The notes under the pieces are model-generated. The model saw only the letters and a program-made list of their open reading frames with translations, did not search any database and had not been told where the DNA came from. Shown piece by piece: positions 31,001-41,289 of a stretch of 64,000 nt of DNA. The number at the start of each line of letters is the position of its first letter. Within the stretch, counting starts at the first letter, position 1. This DNA comes from Agarilytica sp033852165 (GTDB taxonomy: Bacteria > Pseudomonadota > Gammaproteobacteria > Pseudomonadales > Cellvibrionaceae). The stretch lies in the NCBI GenBank assembly GCA_033852165.1, contig JAWSUZ010000079.1, positions 6,932-70,931 of the forward strand, written 5' to 3'. The position numbers were made by a program, and so were the translations under genes.

Positions 31001-34000
31001 CGTCCGCCCAGATGGTCGGTCACTTCAATTAACTCACCCAGGGCATTTTTGACTTCGGTTTTACGTTGCCCAAGGTCATTGGTGGTGACCGCGGTGTAGG
31101 CGTCGTAACTCATCAGGCTACCGGAACCGGTATCTAACGGTGAATGTACGGCCGTCGGGCGCCCCAACAAATCGTAGTCGGTGGTGGTCCACTCGGTGGC
31201 GGTACCGAAATGCGGTTCGCTCAAGCGAGCCACGCGGCCTAGCTCGTCGTATTCCGTATCAACATGGCTATAACTGCCGTCGAGCAATAACAGGCTTTCT
31301 CGGATTCTGCGCCCAAGGACATCGTAAAGCGACACCTTGTTGACGCGGCTGCTGGCGATGGAGCGCTCTTCGACTTTGAATACCGCCGTCGACAACGTAC
31401 AACTGCCAGTACACCAACTCCCCAGGGTGATAATCGCGGAACCAACATCGCTGTAATTTAAGTATTGCGAACCAAAGCGATCGTATTCGGCATAGACACT
31501 CACGCCACTAACATCGGTGACTTCCGTGGGTGCACCGCGATAGTCACGGGCTTCGACGGATTGAATTAAGTGCCCCAAGCTGTCGTAACCGCGATCGACA
31601 TAGCGGCCCAGTGCATCGTATTCGCTGCGACTGTAACGAGATACCCCGTCAACATTGGTTTGAGTGGACTTGAGTCGATTGCCCATGAAATCGTATTCGT
31701 AGGTGGTTGTTAAACTGAGTGCATCACCTGGCGCGACGACTTCGCTCAATAACAGACCTTTTAAGTGTCCACTGTTGTAATAAGTGAAAGTAGAGCTGCG
31801 AGTATCACTGTCACCGTTGCGAGTCGTCGTCACATCACTGCGACTGAGGCGGCCTTTTTCTCGCTCCCACACGCTGCTGCCATACTGGCCGAGTGTTTGC
31901 TTTTCTAGGCTATCGCCGCCGCCCTCGATAAGAACGGTGACCTCTGTCGGGTTGCCGTAATTATCGTAGCGATTGGTCGTGGTCACGGTTTGCACAAGCT
32001 CGCCCTGAGTTAAACCACCGCCGCTCAAGGCGTAAGTGAGTTCAACGCTTTCGGCAACATAAGGCTGGTAGGGTTTGGGGGTATCGGCCCCAGCAAAATT
32101 CTTTAACTGCCAAATATTCTGTGCCGTGCTGAGCACCACGCCGTCTTCATCGCCCTGACGCGGACCTCTGACGACGGTGGTAAGTGGATGCCCAATAAAG
32201 GGGAAGTCTTGGCGATAGGTGGTGGTGGTTTCGATACCGCTTTGTTCATCAACCGTTTTAATCGCCTGAAAGCCTAGCATTCCCCTGCCTGAGGCCTGCA
32301 CCTTGGCTTCACCGTAGTAATAACTAATGGCACTCTCGGCATTGGGGTCACCTTGCACTGGCGCAGAACTTGAAACACGGGTGACGACTGTCATCGGGCC
32401 GGTCAGTTCTAATACGGGTTTATCACGTCCAAAGCCATGGCTTCCCGCTGGTAATTCCCAGTCTGCGTTAAGTGCACTGTATAGCGTGTCGGCATCGATA
32501 AAAGAGTAGTCATAATCGGTGCAACCCAAACTACCGATTGGCAAGGTCAAATCATCGGGAATACAAATTTGCCCCTGGTTCGTCATTGCACCTAAGCGCT
32601 CGTAGTTACCATTGAGACCTAAAGAACCGTAGGAAATTTGCGTCATACTGCCAAGAGCATTGGTGATCGTGCTGATCACGGCGCTGGGTTGCAAACTGCC
32701 CTGCGCGATCGACACTTGGAATTGATCATCCCATACGTGCAAATAATCAGGACGCCCATCACCGTTCATATCAATAAAGACATGGGCATGATTTTCGTCG
32801 TTGCTGATATCGAGAATTTCTTGGGTGCTTGAAAAGCCACCCACGCCATCACCGTATCGTGCGTAGATTTTGCCCGCTACAATATCGTTCCAGACAACGT
32901 CTGCAACGCCATCTTGGTTGTAATCCATAAATTGCAGGTCGTAGTCTTCTTCTTCGTCAGATGAGGCTTGCAGTAATAATTGTTCGCTTCCGTAGTTTCC
33001 GCCGCTATCACTTGCACCATGGTTAAGGCGATAAAACCAAGAGCGTTCATCATCAAGATTATATCGTCGCTTGCGATAAATCACATCGCTTAGACCATCA
33101 CCGTTAATATCCAATGAATGAGTTTCGGCAAATACATTGGCAAGTGTTTCGTCATCATTGGCAATTAAATAACCGACTTCTCCGCGATAATGAAAGCCTG
33201 CGCTAACACTACCGTCAACACTGTTATGAAGCGTAACCACCCAGACTTGATGATGATTAATACATCCAAAAATCTCGACACAGGAGACGGAGGTTTTACT
33301 TAACACCACATCGGAATTACCATCGCCATCGTAATCACCGGCTGAAGCAAAGCGATAAACAAAGAGATCAAATTCACCGGCAATTAGGTTTTCTTTGCCC
33401 TCGTCTGTTCCCGCAGGTACAGGATTAAAAGCCAAATCTATGGGGCTAGAAAAACGGTAGAAGCGATTGGAGCTTATGGACTGTGATGGGTCTTGCTCTA
33501 ATAAACGAAGATACAGTTTGTGATCGTCGAGTCTGTCTAGATACATCACATCCATCAAGCCATCTGAGTTTGCATCGGCTAAGAAAATTTCACTGCTAGC
33601 AATTCCCAGATCGATTGGCGTTCCCGACAAACGCCATTCACCGCTTGACAACAAAGTCGAGAGGTATAAATTCCAGCCACCCGAATGGCTGCTGTACACC
33701 ATCACATCCTGTCGACCATCGGCGTTGTAATCGATGATTTCCATCTTCACGACTTCACGGCTCGCATCGCCGTCAAAGCTAACAAAGGCCTTATTCGTGA
33801 ACATGGTTTGTTTTAATTCACCATCACCCGACAGCATGTAGCGCATTTCGAATTCAACATCGGGGCCACTGGCAGCCCATTGCAACCACACCAAGTCCAT
33901 CATGCCGTCGCCATTAATATCCGCAGGCTTCCAGCCATAAAGTCCTTTTGTCACCACTCCGTTAAACGCTTCTGCAGGCAATTGACTATTGAAACCATCG

Positions 34001-37000
34001 ACATCGTTAATCCAGGTGAATTCGGTGGGCTTCAAACAGTTAGCCAGACTTGCCACGCTGACAAATTCAACGCACTCGTTTAGCCTTTGTAATTTCGGCA
34101 CATTATTGAGTTCGCCTTGCGCGTACTCCAATAAGTAATGACGCACGACTTCCCCATCACTGTACGACGTCACGCTACTTAACAGGGCTTTATGCGGGAA
34201 TAAATATCCGGCCACATACGTTTCTCGACTATCGGCACGGTCTTCACTTTGGTAAATAAACTGTACATAAGCCGCCGGTGTTCCGCCGCTGCCGGAAGTT
34301 CCAAAGGCGTAGTTGATGCGATCAATACGCGGGCCCTGCGCGTCGTTTTTGTATTCGAAAACAATCGGGTTACCGACACTGTCTTTATATTCGCTTTGCA
34401 ACCACGACAGAATGTATTGATCATCTGAAGTGCTAACTTTTGAATCACTGCTTTCACCATAAAGCGAAATGGAACCGTCTTTACGCGCAACGCTAAAGTG
34501 GCCTTCACTCCCCAATACATCGCCCACGGCGGTAATGGTGGCAAAGCTATCCATTTCCGTTTTATAACGAGAATCGGGATCACCATAGCTGCCGCTAATG
34601 AGGACTAGTCGCTGGCCGTCCAAACAAAAGCGATCCTCTTCGGTCCAGGTAATCGCTTTCGCCACATCGTCTTGACCCAATGTTTGTCGACAACGACTGA
34701 TACTCGACAAGCCACTTAACGACCAGCCTTTACCCAACAAACCACTGCTGCCCATGCTGGAATAATTGATCGCCAATTGCGGGGTAACACCGGCAGACCC
34801 GGTGCCTACCGTAATCGGAACCGAGTATGTCGCGGCTCCCGATTCATTGACGCGGAAGAATCCGCCCATACTGCCCACCCCTTCCGAGGCGGCAATTAAC
34901 GACGCGCCGACATTGGGTTTAGGTGCAGGTGTATCCGATTCATCTTCACGCCCACTCAACGCTGACCCGGCAACAACAATCGTGGTCACGATGTCAGAAT
35001 AATCGCCACAACCACTGGCATTACAGGCAGCCACTCGGTATTCATAACTTGCGTCGGCTTTCTCGCTGAAAACCATACTGTGTTCACTCGTGTTTTGAAC
35101 AACAGTCCATTCAATGGCGCCGGAGCGTTCTTCAAGTTGATAGGTCTCTACCGCGCCGCTGGCCTCGTCCCAAGAAACCGTATAACTGCCCGTGGAATTA
35201 TTGGCCGGAGCCACGATGCTGCCCACCATTCCAGGAATGTGTAACACCACAACCGATAACTCATCACCGTAATCACTGCAGACGTCGCCATTGCAGGCTT
35301 TAACCCGATAAAGGTAATTGCCATCTGCGCGCGATGTCAAAAGAATGGATGTTCCGGTTACGCCAGGCACAAGCCCCCAGTCGGCACCGTCAATTTGCTC
35401 TTCCAGTTCGTAATGAGTAATTGTGCCCGAGGCTGGATTCCAAGTAATGGTGTATTCACCGTCCTCATCGATTGCCGGTCCAGAGATGCCACCCGGCACG
35501 CCTGGAAACGGAGAGGCAGACGATACCGCTACGGTTTTAACGGCGGTAAACGCCCCGCAACCCGTGGAATTACAGGCCGCCACTTGATAGCCATACGTGC
35601 CTTCACCTTTGCCAAACACGTCGACGCTTAACAGGTCTGCGTTTTGGAACTCACTCCACGCATCGCCGTCAACTTGCTCTTGAAGAAGGTAAGAAGTGAC
35701 CGCGCCCGTTGCTGCGGTCCAGGCTAGCGAATAATTGCCGCTGTCGTTGGTATTCGGGCCGGTAATCGGACCGGGAACACCCGCTGCAAGCAAATTGACG
35801 GTGGTCGTGCTGGTGTCGCTGGAGTATTCACTGCAGCCATCGGTGTTACAGGCCGCAACACGGTATTGGTAGGCACCATTAATTCTATCTTCGATGGCAC
35901 TGGAAAGGCCCACTGGGGAATCAATTAAGACCCAACCACTGGAATTGGCCTGTTCTTGTAAACGGTAATTATCGACGCTGCCTGTGGAAGCCAACCATGT
36001 GACGGTGTAATCGCCGCTACCATTACTCACTGGCGAACTGATCCCGCTGGGAATACCCGGCGTTAAGTTCACCACCACGTCAACCGATCCTATTGGAACT
36101 TCAAAACTGCCGATCTCCGGCGAATTAAAAACCACATAAACCTGGTAGGTATGATCGCCGTGGGATTGGTTATTGAGGGTAATTGACAAGGTCTGCGTAT
36201 AGCCGAGCGAGTCTAAAGCGCCGCCGGTAATATCGTAGATATGGTAATTATCTGCAGCCACCACAGCTTCCCAGCCTAAGATGACCGTGCCTGTGGTCGA
36301 GGGGTTGGGCGTCGCTGTAATCGTGGCGTTGGCGTAAACCAGTGTTGACTGCTCTGCCGTGTAGGCACCGCATGCACCGACATTACAGGCTTTAACGCGG
36401 TAGCTGTAATTGCCGCCCGCCCGGTCTGACAGTGTGCTCGACAAGGCGCTGGTGTTCTGAATAACCAGCCATTCGCCGCTGCTCGTATAGCGTTCCTCAA
36501 GCGTGTAGGTATCAACAATCCCCGTTGCACTGCTCCAAGACACGGCGTAATTGCCATTGGTACTGCTCTCTGGTGTGGTAATCGGGCCGGGAACACCGGG
36601 AACATCGACAACGTCTATCGATTGAACAAGCGAAACCCCACTGCATGTGTCATTGAGACAGGTATTGACGCGATAGCCATATTTACCGGTACTCAGATCC
36701 ACTTCATCCCATTGCGCCAAATCTCCCGCATACAGAGTGGACCATGTGCCATTTTCATACTGGCGTTCCAGCGTGTAGCTGCCGCCCGTTGTCGCGCTCC
36801 AGATCACCGAGAAACTGCCATCGTCATCCGTGGCCGGAACGGTGAGTGTGGGAGGGACAAGCACTATCGCCACGGTTACGGTGGGTTCACCCAGCGGAAT
36901 CACCAAGGTGCCAAGCTCGGGTGTGGTAATCGTGGCTTCAACCAATAATATGTAAGTGCCGTCGCTAAGCCCGTTCACGGTGGCAGGACCCGTGGTTACG

Positions 37001-40000
37001 GTGCTAAGGAGGGTACGGCCACCGTCAGTAATATCGTAAACGCTGTAGGTGTCGGCATTGATCACACTGTTATCCCAACTTAGCGTCACGGTGCCCGTGG
37101 TCGAGGGATTAGGCGAGACTGAGATATTGAGCAATATTGTGACTTGAGTGGTTTGCACCGCCGTAACCGCACCACAACCGCTGCTATTACAGGCACTAAC
37201 ACGGTAATCAAACGTCCCGTTCAGTTTGCCGCTCAACCCGATGGAACGTGCGGAGGTGTTTTGTATTGTCGTCCAAGCAGCCGCATCCTTTCGCTCTTCC
37301 AGGTTATAACGGGTCACGCTGCCGGAAGCCACGCCCCACGAAACTGTGTAGGCACCACTGATGCTGGACGCCGGTGTCGAAATCGCTCCTGGTACGCCGG
37401 GCACTAACAGAACCACTGTGGTTTGGGTGGCAGAATACGCGCTGCATCCGCCACTGTTACACGCGCGCACGCGATAACCATAAGAGCCATTGGCGAGGCT
37501 AGATTCGGATTTACTCCGCGCGCTGGTGTCTTGAATGGTGCTCCAGCCTGCAGCGTTAAGTTGACGCTGTAAGGTATAGGTACTCGCCCCAGTAGCCGCG
37601 TTCCAACTCACGCTGAAACTGCCATCGGTATCACCAGTCGGCGCTGTTAAGCCTGTCGGCACGGGCGGTATTACAACCGCCACAGTCACGCTAACTTGGC
37701 CAAGCGGAATGTTAATCGTGCCGGTCTCCGGCGTATAAAGCACTGCCTCGACCAAGAAGATGTAAGACCCGTTATTGAGCCCGCTCAGAACTGCAGAACC
37801 TGTGGTCGTGCTGCTTAGAAAGGTTTTGCCCCCATCCGTCACGTCATAAACACTGTATGAATCAGGGTTGAGTACACTGCTGTCCCAACTTAGGGTTACA
37901 TTTCCCGTGGTCGAAGGATTCGGCGAGGCCGCGATAGTGAGCACAATCGACACTTGAGTCGTTTTAACCGCTGTATAGCCACTGCAACCACTGCCATTAC
38001 AGGCCCTAGTTCGGTAGTCATATCTCCCGTTTAATTGGTCGCTCATCGCGATAGAACGTGCAGAGGTGTTTTGTATTGTCACCCAACTACCAACATCCAC
38101 GCGTTCTTGCAGGGTGTAACTGACCACGCTGCCAGAAGCCACGCCCCAAGAAACCGTGTAAGCACCACTGATATTGGTCGCCGGTGTTGAAATCACTCCC
38201 GGCACACCTGGCACTAACAGAACCACGGTGTTTTTAATTGCAGAATAAGCGCTGCAACCGCCACTGTTACATGCCCGCACACGATAACCATACGTGCCAT
38301 TGGCGAGGCTAGATTCGGATTTACTCCGCGCGCTGGTGTCTTGAATGGTGGACCAGCCGCCAGCGTTAAGCCGACGCTGTAAGGTATAGGTACTCGCCCC
38401 AGTAGCCGCGTTCCAACTCACGCTGAAACTGCCATCGGTATCACTAGTCGGCGCTGTTAAGCCTGTCGGCACCGATGGAATTACAACGGCCACAGTCACG
38501 CTAACTTGGCCAAGCGGAATGTTAATCGTGCCGGTCTCCGGCGTATAAAGGACCGCCTCGACCAAGAAGATGTAAGACCCGTTACTGAGCCCGCTCAGAA
38601 CTGCAGAACCTGTGGTCGTGCTGCTTAGAAAGGTTTTGCCCCCATCCGTCACGTCATAAACACTGTATGAATCTGGGTTGAGTGCACTGCTGTCCCAGCT
38701 TAGGGTTACATTTCCCGTGGTCGAAGGATTAGGCGAAGCCGAAATAGTCAGCACAATCGTGACTTGAGTCGTTTTGACCGCCGTATAGCCGCTGCAACCA
38801 CTGCCATTACAGGCCCTTGTTCGGTAATCGAACCTCCCGTTCAATTTGCCGCTCATCGCGATAGAACGTGCAGAAGTGTTTTGTATTGTCACCCAACTGC
38901 CAACATCCACGCGTTCTTGCAGGGTGTAACTGGTCACGCTGCCGGAAGCCGCGCCCCAAGAAACGGTGTAGGCGCCAGTGATATTGGTCGCCGGTGTTGA
39001 AATCGCTCCCGGCACACCTGGCACTAATAGAACCACTGTGTTTTTAATTGCAGAATAAGCGCTGCAACCGCCACTGTTACACGCACGCACACGATAACCA
39101 TACGTGCCATTGGCGAGGCCAGACTCAGATTTGCTTCGCGCACTGTTGTTTTGAATCGTACTCCAGCCGCCAGCATTAAGCCGACGCTGTAAGGTATAGG
39201 TACTCGCTCCAGAAGCCGCACTCCAACTCACGCTGTAACTGCCATTGGTATCGCTGGCCGGTGCCGTTAAACCTGTCGGCACGGGGGGAATTGGAATGGC
39301 AACGGTCACACTAACTTGGCCAAGCGGAATGTTAATCGTGCCTGTCTCCGGCGTATAAAGTACCGCCTCTACCAAGAAGATGTATGTGCCATTATCGAGC
39401 CCGCTCAGCACTGCCGAACCGCTGGTCGTGCTGTTTAGTAAGGTTCGCCCGCCACCCGTCACGTCATAAACACGGTATGAATCGGGGTTAAGCACACTGC
39501 TGTCCCAACTTAGGGTCACCGTTCCCGTGGTCGAAGGATTAGGCGAAGCCGAAATAGTCAGCACAATCGTGACCTGCGTGGTTTTCACCGACGTATAGCC
39601 ACTGCAACCACTGCCATTACAGGCCCGAGTGCGGTAGTCATACCTTGCATTCACTTTGTCGCTCGCCGCGAAGGAACGTGCGGTAGAGCTTTGTATTGTC
39701 GACCAACTGCCAGAATTTATTCGTTCTTGCAGGGTGTAACTGGTCACGCTGCCAGACGCCGCGCCCCAAGAAACGGTGTAGGCGCCAGTGATATTGGTCG
39801 CCGGTGTTGAAATCGCTCCCGGCACACCTGGCACTAACAGAACCACGGTGTTTTTAATTGCTGAATAAGCGCTGCAACCGCCACTGTTACACGCCCGCAC
39901 ACGATAACCATACGTGCCATTGGCGAGGCTAGATTCAGACTTACTCCGCGCACTGTTGTTTTGAATCGTGCTCCAGCCGCCAGCATTAAGCCGACGCTGT

Positions 40001-41289
40001 AAGGTATAGGTACTCGCCCCAGTAGCCGCGTTCCAACTCACGCTGTAACTGCCATTGGTATCGCTGGCCGGTGTCGTTAAACCTGTTGGCACGGAGGGAA
40101 TTGGAATGGTAACGGTCACACTCACTTGGCCAAGCGGAATGTTAATCGTGCCAGTCTCCGGCGTATAAAGCACCGCCTCAACCAAGAAGGAGTATGTGCC
40201 ATTGTTGAGCCCGCTCAGCACTGCCGAACCGCTGGTCGTGCTGGTGAGAAAAGTTCGCCCGCTTGTCACGTCATAAACACTGTAGGAATCAGGGTTGAGC
40301 ACACTGGTATCCCAACTTAGGGTCACCGTTCCCGTAGTCGAAGGATTAGGCGAAGCCGAAATAGTCAGCACAATCGTGACCTGCGTGGTTTTCACAGACG
40401 TATAGCCACTGCAACCACTGCCATTACAGGCCCTAGTTCGGTAATCATATCTCCCGTTTAATTGGTTGCTCATCGCGATGGAACGAGTCGAGGAGCTTTG
40501 TATTGTCGACCAACTGCCAGAATTCACGCGCTCTTGCAGGGTGTAACTGGTCACGCTGCCGGAAGCCGCGCCCCAAGAAACGGTGTAGGCGCCACTGCTA
40601 TTGCTAGCCGGTGTCGAAATTGCTCCCGGCACACCTGGAACTCGCAGAACAGTTGTGGTTTTGGTCGCCGAATAGGAACTGCAACCCGCGCCGCCGCATG
40701 CGCGCACACGATAGCCATAGCTGCCATTGGCAAGACCAGACTCTGATCGACTCCGCGCACTATTGTTTTGAATCGTGCTCCAACCACCAGAGTTAAGCCG
40801 ACGTTGTAAGGTATAACTACTGGCCCCAGAGGATGCATTCCAACTCACCGTATAACTGCCATTGGTATCACTGGCAGGGCTTGTTAAACCGGTGGGCTTG
40901 GGAGGAATCACCGCCAACGCAACCGTCACTACAACATTGCCGATTAGGCGAGGAAAACAGCCCACCAAAGGGTGACAATCTTGATCGGTAAAATCGACAG
41001 CGATGTAGGTGTAATCGCCATTAGCCTTACCGCTGACAGACAAACTACTGCCAGTTCCTTCGTATACAACGGTAGTGTTTCCACTGACCGCTTGGGACAG
41101 CATAATATTGTTGCCCGAAGCATTCGGCCAACTGACGGTAAAACTGCCGGAGGTACTGGGGTTAGGCGACGCCGTCACCTGCGCGATAGAGGCTTGAGAA
41201 AACCCCACGCCCAAGAAGAGCATGAATAAAAAAACTAGGGATTTGAAAAAGGAATGGGAAACAATACGAACATCATTACAAGCGGGCAC
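28096..41289 (-). CDS. Giant secreted FN3 - SpvB - FG-GAP - RHS/YD-repeat protein with a toxin-like C-terminal tip
   Basis: The 4397-residue protein starts at GTG 41289 (AGGA 8 bases upstream). A Sec signal sequence (about 12-35, cut near QASIA) is followed by about 23 fibronectin-III-like domains to about residue 2100, cycling through three types. Then come an SpvB-like domain (about 2120-2450, start GSMGGFFRVNESGAATY), FG-GAP/VCBS-type repeats (DINGDGMMDLVW, about 2470-2900), a TcB-like middle, YD repeats (about 3150-3950) and an RHS core (YDPRLGRFLQADP near 4020, ending DPSGY). This order matches TcB/TcC-like and SpvB-RHS polymorphic toxins, where the RHS shell encloses a variable C-terminal effector. 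Here the last 340 residues hold a Gly/Ala-rich helical stretch and a tip with AEELTHAMQF near 4330, which resembles a metallopeptidase HExxH helix with the first His changed to Glu. Role inferred: contact-dependent or secreted toxin. No immunity gene is visible next to it. Confidence 0.93.
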   Translation of the reverse strand: MPACNDVRIVSHSFFKSLVFLFMLFLGVGFSQASIAQVTASPNPSTSGSFTVSWPNASGNNIMLSQAVSGNTTVVYEGTGSSLSVSGKANGDYTYIAVDFTDQDCHPLVGCFPRLIGNVVVTVALAVIPPKPTGLTSPASDTNGSYTVSWNASSGASSYTLQRRLNSGGWSTIQNNSARSRSESGLANGSYGYRVRACGGAGCSSYSATKTTTVLRVPGVPGAISTPASNSSGAYTVSWGAASGSVTSYTLQERVNSGSWSTIQSSSTRSIAMSNQLNGRYDYRTRACNGSGCSGYTSVKTTQVTIVLTISASPNPSTTGTVTLSWDTSVLNPDSYSVYDVTSGRTFLTSTTSGSAVLSGLNNGTYSFLVEAVLYTPETGTINIPLGQVSVTVTIPIPSVPTGLTTPASDTNGSYSVSWNAATGASTYTLQRRLNAGGWSTIQNNSARSKSESSLANGTYGYRVRACNSGGCSAYSAIKNTVVLLVPGVPGAISTPATNITGAYTVSWGAASGSVTSYTLQERINSGSWSTIQSSTARSFAASDKVNARYDYRTRACNGSGCSGYTSVKTTQVTIVLTISASPNPSTTGTVTLSWDSSVLNPDSYRVYDVTGGGRTLLNSTTSGSAVLSGLDNGTYIFLVEAVLYTPETGTINIPLGQVSVTVAIPIPPVPTGLTAPASDTNGSYSVSWSAASGASTYTLQRRLNAGGWSTIQNNSARSKSESGLANGTYGYRVRACNSGGCSAYSAIKNTVVLLVPGVPGAISTPATNITGAYTVSWGAASGSVTSYTLQERVDVGSWVTIQNTSARSIAMSGKLNGRFDYRTRACNGSGCSGYTAVKTTQVTIVLTISASPNPSTTGNVTLSWDSSALNPDSYSVYDVTDGGKTFLSSTTTGSAVLSGLSNGSYIFLVEAVLYTPETGTINIPLGQVSVTVAVVIPSVPTGLTAPTSDTDGSFSVSWNAATGASTYTLQRRLNAGGWSTIQDTSARSKSESSLANGTYGYRVRACNSGGCSAYSAIKNTVVLLVPGVPGVISTPATNISGAYTVSWGVASGSVVSYTLQERVDVGSWVTIQNTSARSIAMSDQLNGRYDYRTRACNGSGCSGYTAVKTTQVSIVLTIAASPNPSTTGNVTLSWDSSVLNPDSYSVYDVTDGGKTFLSSTTTGSAVLSGLNNGSYIFLVEAVLYTPETGTINIPLGQVSVTVAVVIPPVPTGLTAPTGDTDGSFSVSWNAATGASTYTLQRQLNAAGWSTIQDTSARSKSESSLANGSYGYRVRACNSGGCSAYSATQTTVVLLVPGVPGAISTPASSISGAYTVSWGVASGSVTRYNLEERKDAAAWTTIQNTSARSIGLSGKLNGTFDYRVSACNSSGCGAVTAVQTTQVTILLNISVSPNPSTTGTVTLSWDNSVINADTYSVYDITDGGRTLLSTVTTGPATVNGLSDGTYILLVEATITTPELGTLVIPLGEPTVTVAIVLVPPTLTVPATDDDGSFSVIWSATTGGSYTLERQYENGTWSTLYAGDLAQWDEVDLSTGKYGYRVNTCLNDTCSGVSLVQSIDVVDVPGVPGPITTPESSTNGNYAVSWSSATGIVDTYTLEERYTSSGEWLVIQNTSALSSTLSDRAGGNYSYRVKACNVGACGAYTAEQSTLVYANATITATPNPSTTGTVILGWEAVVAADNYHIYDITGGALDSLGYTQTLSITLNNQSHGDHTYQVYVVFNSPEIGSFEVPIGSVDVVVNLTPGIPSGISSPVSNGSGDYTVTWLASTGSVDNYRLQEQANSSGWVLIDSPVGLSSAIEDRINGAYQYRVAACNTDGCSEYSSDTSTTTVNLLAAGVPGPITGPNTNDSGNYSLAWTAATGAVTSYLLQEQVDGDAWSEFQNADLLSVDVFGKGEGTYGYQVAACNSTGCGAFTAVKTVAVSSASPFPGVPGGISGPAIDEDGEYTITWNPASGTITHYELEEQIDGADWGLVPGVTGTSILLTSRADGNYLYRVKACNGDVCSDYGDELSVVVLHIPGMVGSIVAPANNSTGSYTVSWDEASGAVETYQLEERSGAIEWTVVQNTSEHSMVFSEKADASYEYRVAACNASGCGDYSDIVTTIVVAGSALSGREDESDTPAPKPNVGASLIAASEGVGSMGGFFRVNESGAATYSVPITVGTGSAGVTPQLAINYSSMGSSGLLGKGWSLSGLSSISRCRQTLGQDDVAKAITWTEEDRFCLDGQRLVLISGSYGDPDSRYKTEMDSFATITAVGDVLGSEGHFSVARKDGSISLYGESSDSKVSTSDDQYILSWLQSEYKDSVGNPIVFEYKNDAQGPRIDRINYAFGTSGSGGTPAAYVQFIYQSEDRADSRETYVAGYLFPHKALLSSVTSYSDGEVVRHYLLEYAQGELNNVPKLQRLNECVEFVSVASLANCLKPTEFTWINDVDGFNSQLPAEAFNGVVTKGLYGWKPADINGDGMMDLVWLQWAASGPDVEFEMRYMLSGDGELKQTMFTNKAFVSFDGDASREVVKMEIIDYNADGRQDVMVYSSHSGGWNLYLSTLLSSGEWRLSGTPIDLGIASSEIFLADANSDGLMDVMYLDRLDDHKLYLRLLEQDPSQSISSNRFYRFSSPIDLAFNPVPAGTDEGKENLIAGEFDLFVYRFASAGDYDGDGNSDVVLSKTSVSCVEIFGCINHHQVWVVTLHNSVDGSVSAGFHYRGEVGYLIANDDETLANVFAETHSLDINGDGLSDVIYRKRRYNLDDERSWFYRLNHGASDSGGNYGSEQLLLQASSDEEEDYDLQFMDYNQDGVADVVWNDIVAGKIYARYGDGVGGFSSTQEILDISNDENHAHVFIDMNGDGRPDYLHVWDDQFQVSIAQGSLQPSAVISTITNALGSMTQISYGSLGLNGNYERLGAMTNQGQICIPDDLTLPIGSLGCTDYDYSFIDADTLYSALNADWELPAGSHGFGRDKPVLELTGPMTVVTRVSSSAPVQGDPNAESAISYYYGEAKVQASGRGMLGFQAIKTVDEQSGIETTTTYRQDFPFIGHPLTTVVRGPRQGDEDGVVLSTAQNIWQLKNFAGADTPKPYQPYVAESVELTYALSGGGLTQGELVQTVTTTNRYDNYGNPTEVTVLIEGGGDSLEKQTLGQYGSSVWEREKGRLSRSDVTTTRNGDSDTRSSTFTYYNSGHLKGLLLSEVVAPGDALSLTTTYEYDFMGNRLKSTQTNVDGVSRYSRSEYDALGRYVDRGYDSLGHLIQSVEARDYRGAPTEVTDVSGVSVYAEYDRFGSQYLNYSDVGSAIITLGSWCTGSCTLSTAVFKVEERSIASSRVNKVSLYDVLGRRIRESLLLLDGSYSHVDTEYDELGRVARLSEPHFGTATEWTTTDYDLLGRPTAVHSPLDTGSGSLMSYDAYTAVTTNDLGQRKTEVKNALGELIEVTDHLGGRLRYEYDPVGNLTAAVSLGSLDDPHNIRVEMTYDNLSRKIAMSDPDKGYWTYDYNAFGELIVQTDAKSQTRTLSYDRLGRMISRIDRLASGVIEGDTQWFYDTAANGLGQLDYVVEFIGGFARFYQYDQYGRGFKVLTSHDESGGFDYMTQTVYDPYNRIKRHYDSFDLTAISGGSNGSNGRDSTSSTSAVSVGSGIHNYYNSYGHLSYITDIASNDEVYRVSEQNVRGQVTSAILGNGSISRFDYDAKTGRLQGQYAQLLIGQQIQSIEYEWDSVGNLETRHNTSGSRNLTETFAYDGLNRLLSSTLNTVGISKSIGLVGTISTTIGSVGGSSDSGSSTTISGPISGPIGPFSLAGVNTMTYNSIGNILSKTGVGTYTYGQNSAGPHAVSTTGDGVTYSYDANGNLTADTAVGSLAGRSLTYTSFDKPSLITKGNHRIAFKYGPGRSRYLRTDTNSDTGSIKETRYLGSVERISELGSDTVQWKRMINGVAIYTTTTSTEGEIRDTEKTYLYKDHLGSLDFITDGNGTVIQEMSFDAWGQRRNAADWSDLNVTELLNFDHANTTRGFTGQEMLDEVGLIHMNGRVYDPRLGRFLQADPFIQVVADTQMYNRYSYVRNNPLNATDPSGYFIFSAILRYTIQHTWVGKNIIQPYMQFLGSNAIVNGIVSAIIGYYGGPEALALYAEVMAYSNGASLFDGMKAGAISYASSSVFSAIGGADHLSLPAKALAHGMVGGVMAELQGGKFAHGFASAGLTKLANVNNMIGTESSKAGFRIATAAIIGGTISKVSGGKFVNGAGTAAFAQVFNGESEAAEADKIKVEQQRVLDEKAAEITKILELYDFDRDKYPDFKVRFASGSEIKRFTSGVAAWGTIARDGTILIDEGLASNMEGTRFIQTLAEELTHAMQFRLGGLDFLSNEQVGPYVELEATDWVISKRAALGLGRRHKAFKDYKNTNKYWRSEWRKVKD
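36870..40905 (-). repeat. Five tandem 810-bp units encoding FN3 triplets
   Basis: A landmark motif (GTGGTCGA or near match) recurs at 37097, 37907, 38717, 39527 and 40334, a period of 807-810 bp. Each unit encodes 270 residues: three FN3-like domains (types starting VPTGLTAP, VPGVPGAIS and SASPNPSTTG). DNA similarity between units is high, so copy number may vary between strains. More diverged triplets continue leftward to about 35000. Confidence 0.9.

Noticed and set aside
36870..40905. Regular spaced repeats considered as a CRISPR array
   Set aside because: The period is 810 bp and coding, with domain-level repeats; there are no short direct repeats with unique spacers.
29400..41230. Antisense and alternative-frame ORFs inside the giant RHS/FN3 gene (for example 29839-30225, 34179-34586, 36276-36611)
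   Set aside because: The RHS frame is continuous with recognisable domains throughout; these frames are Ala/Arg-rich shadows and repeat with the FN3 unit.
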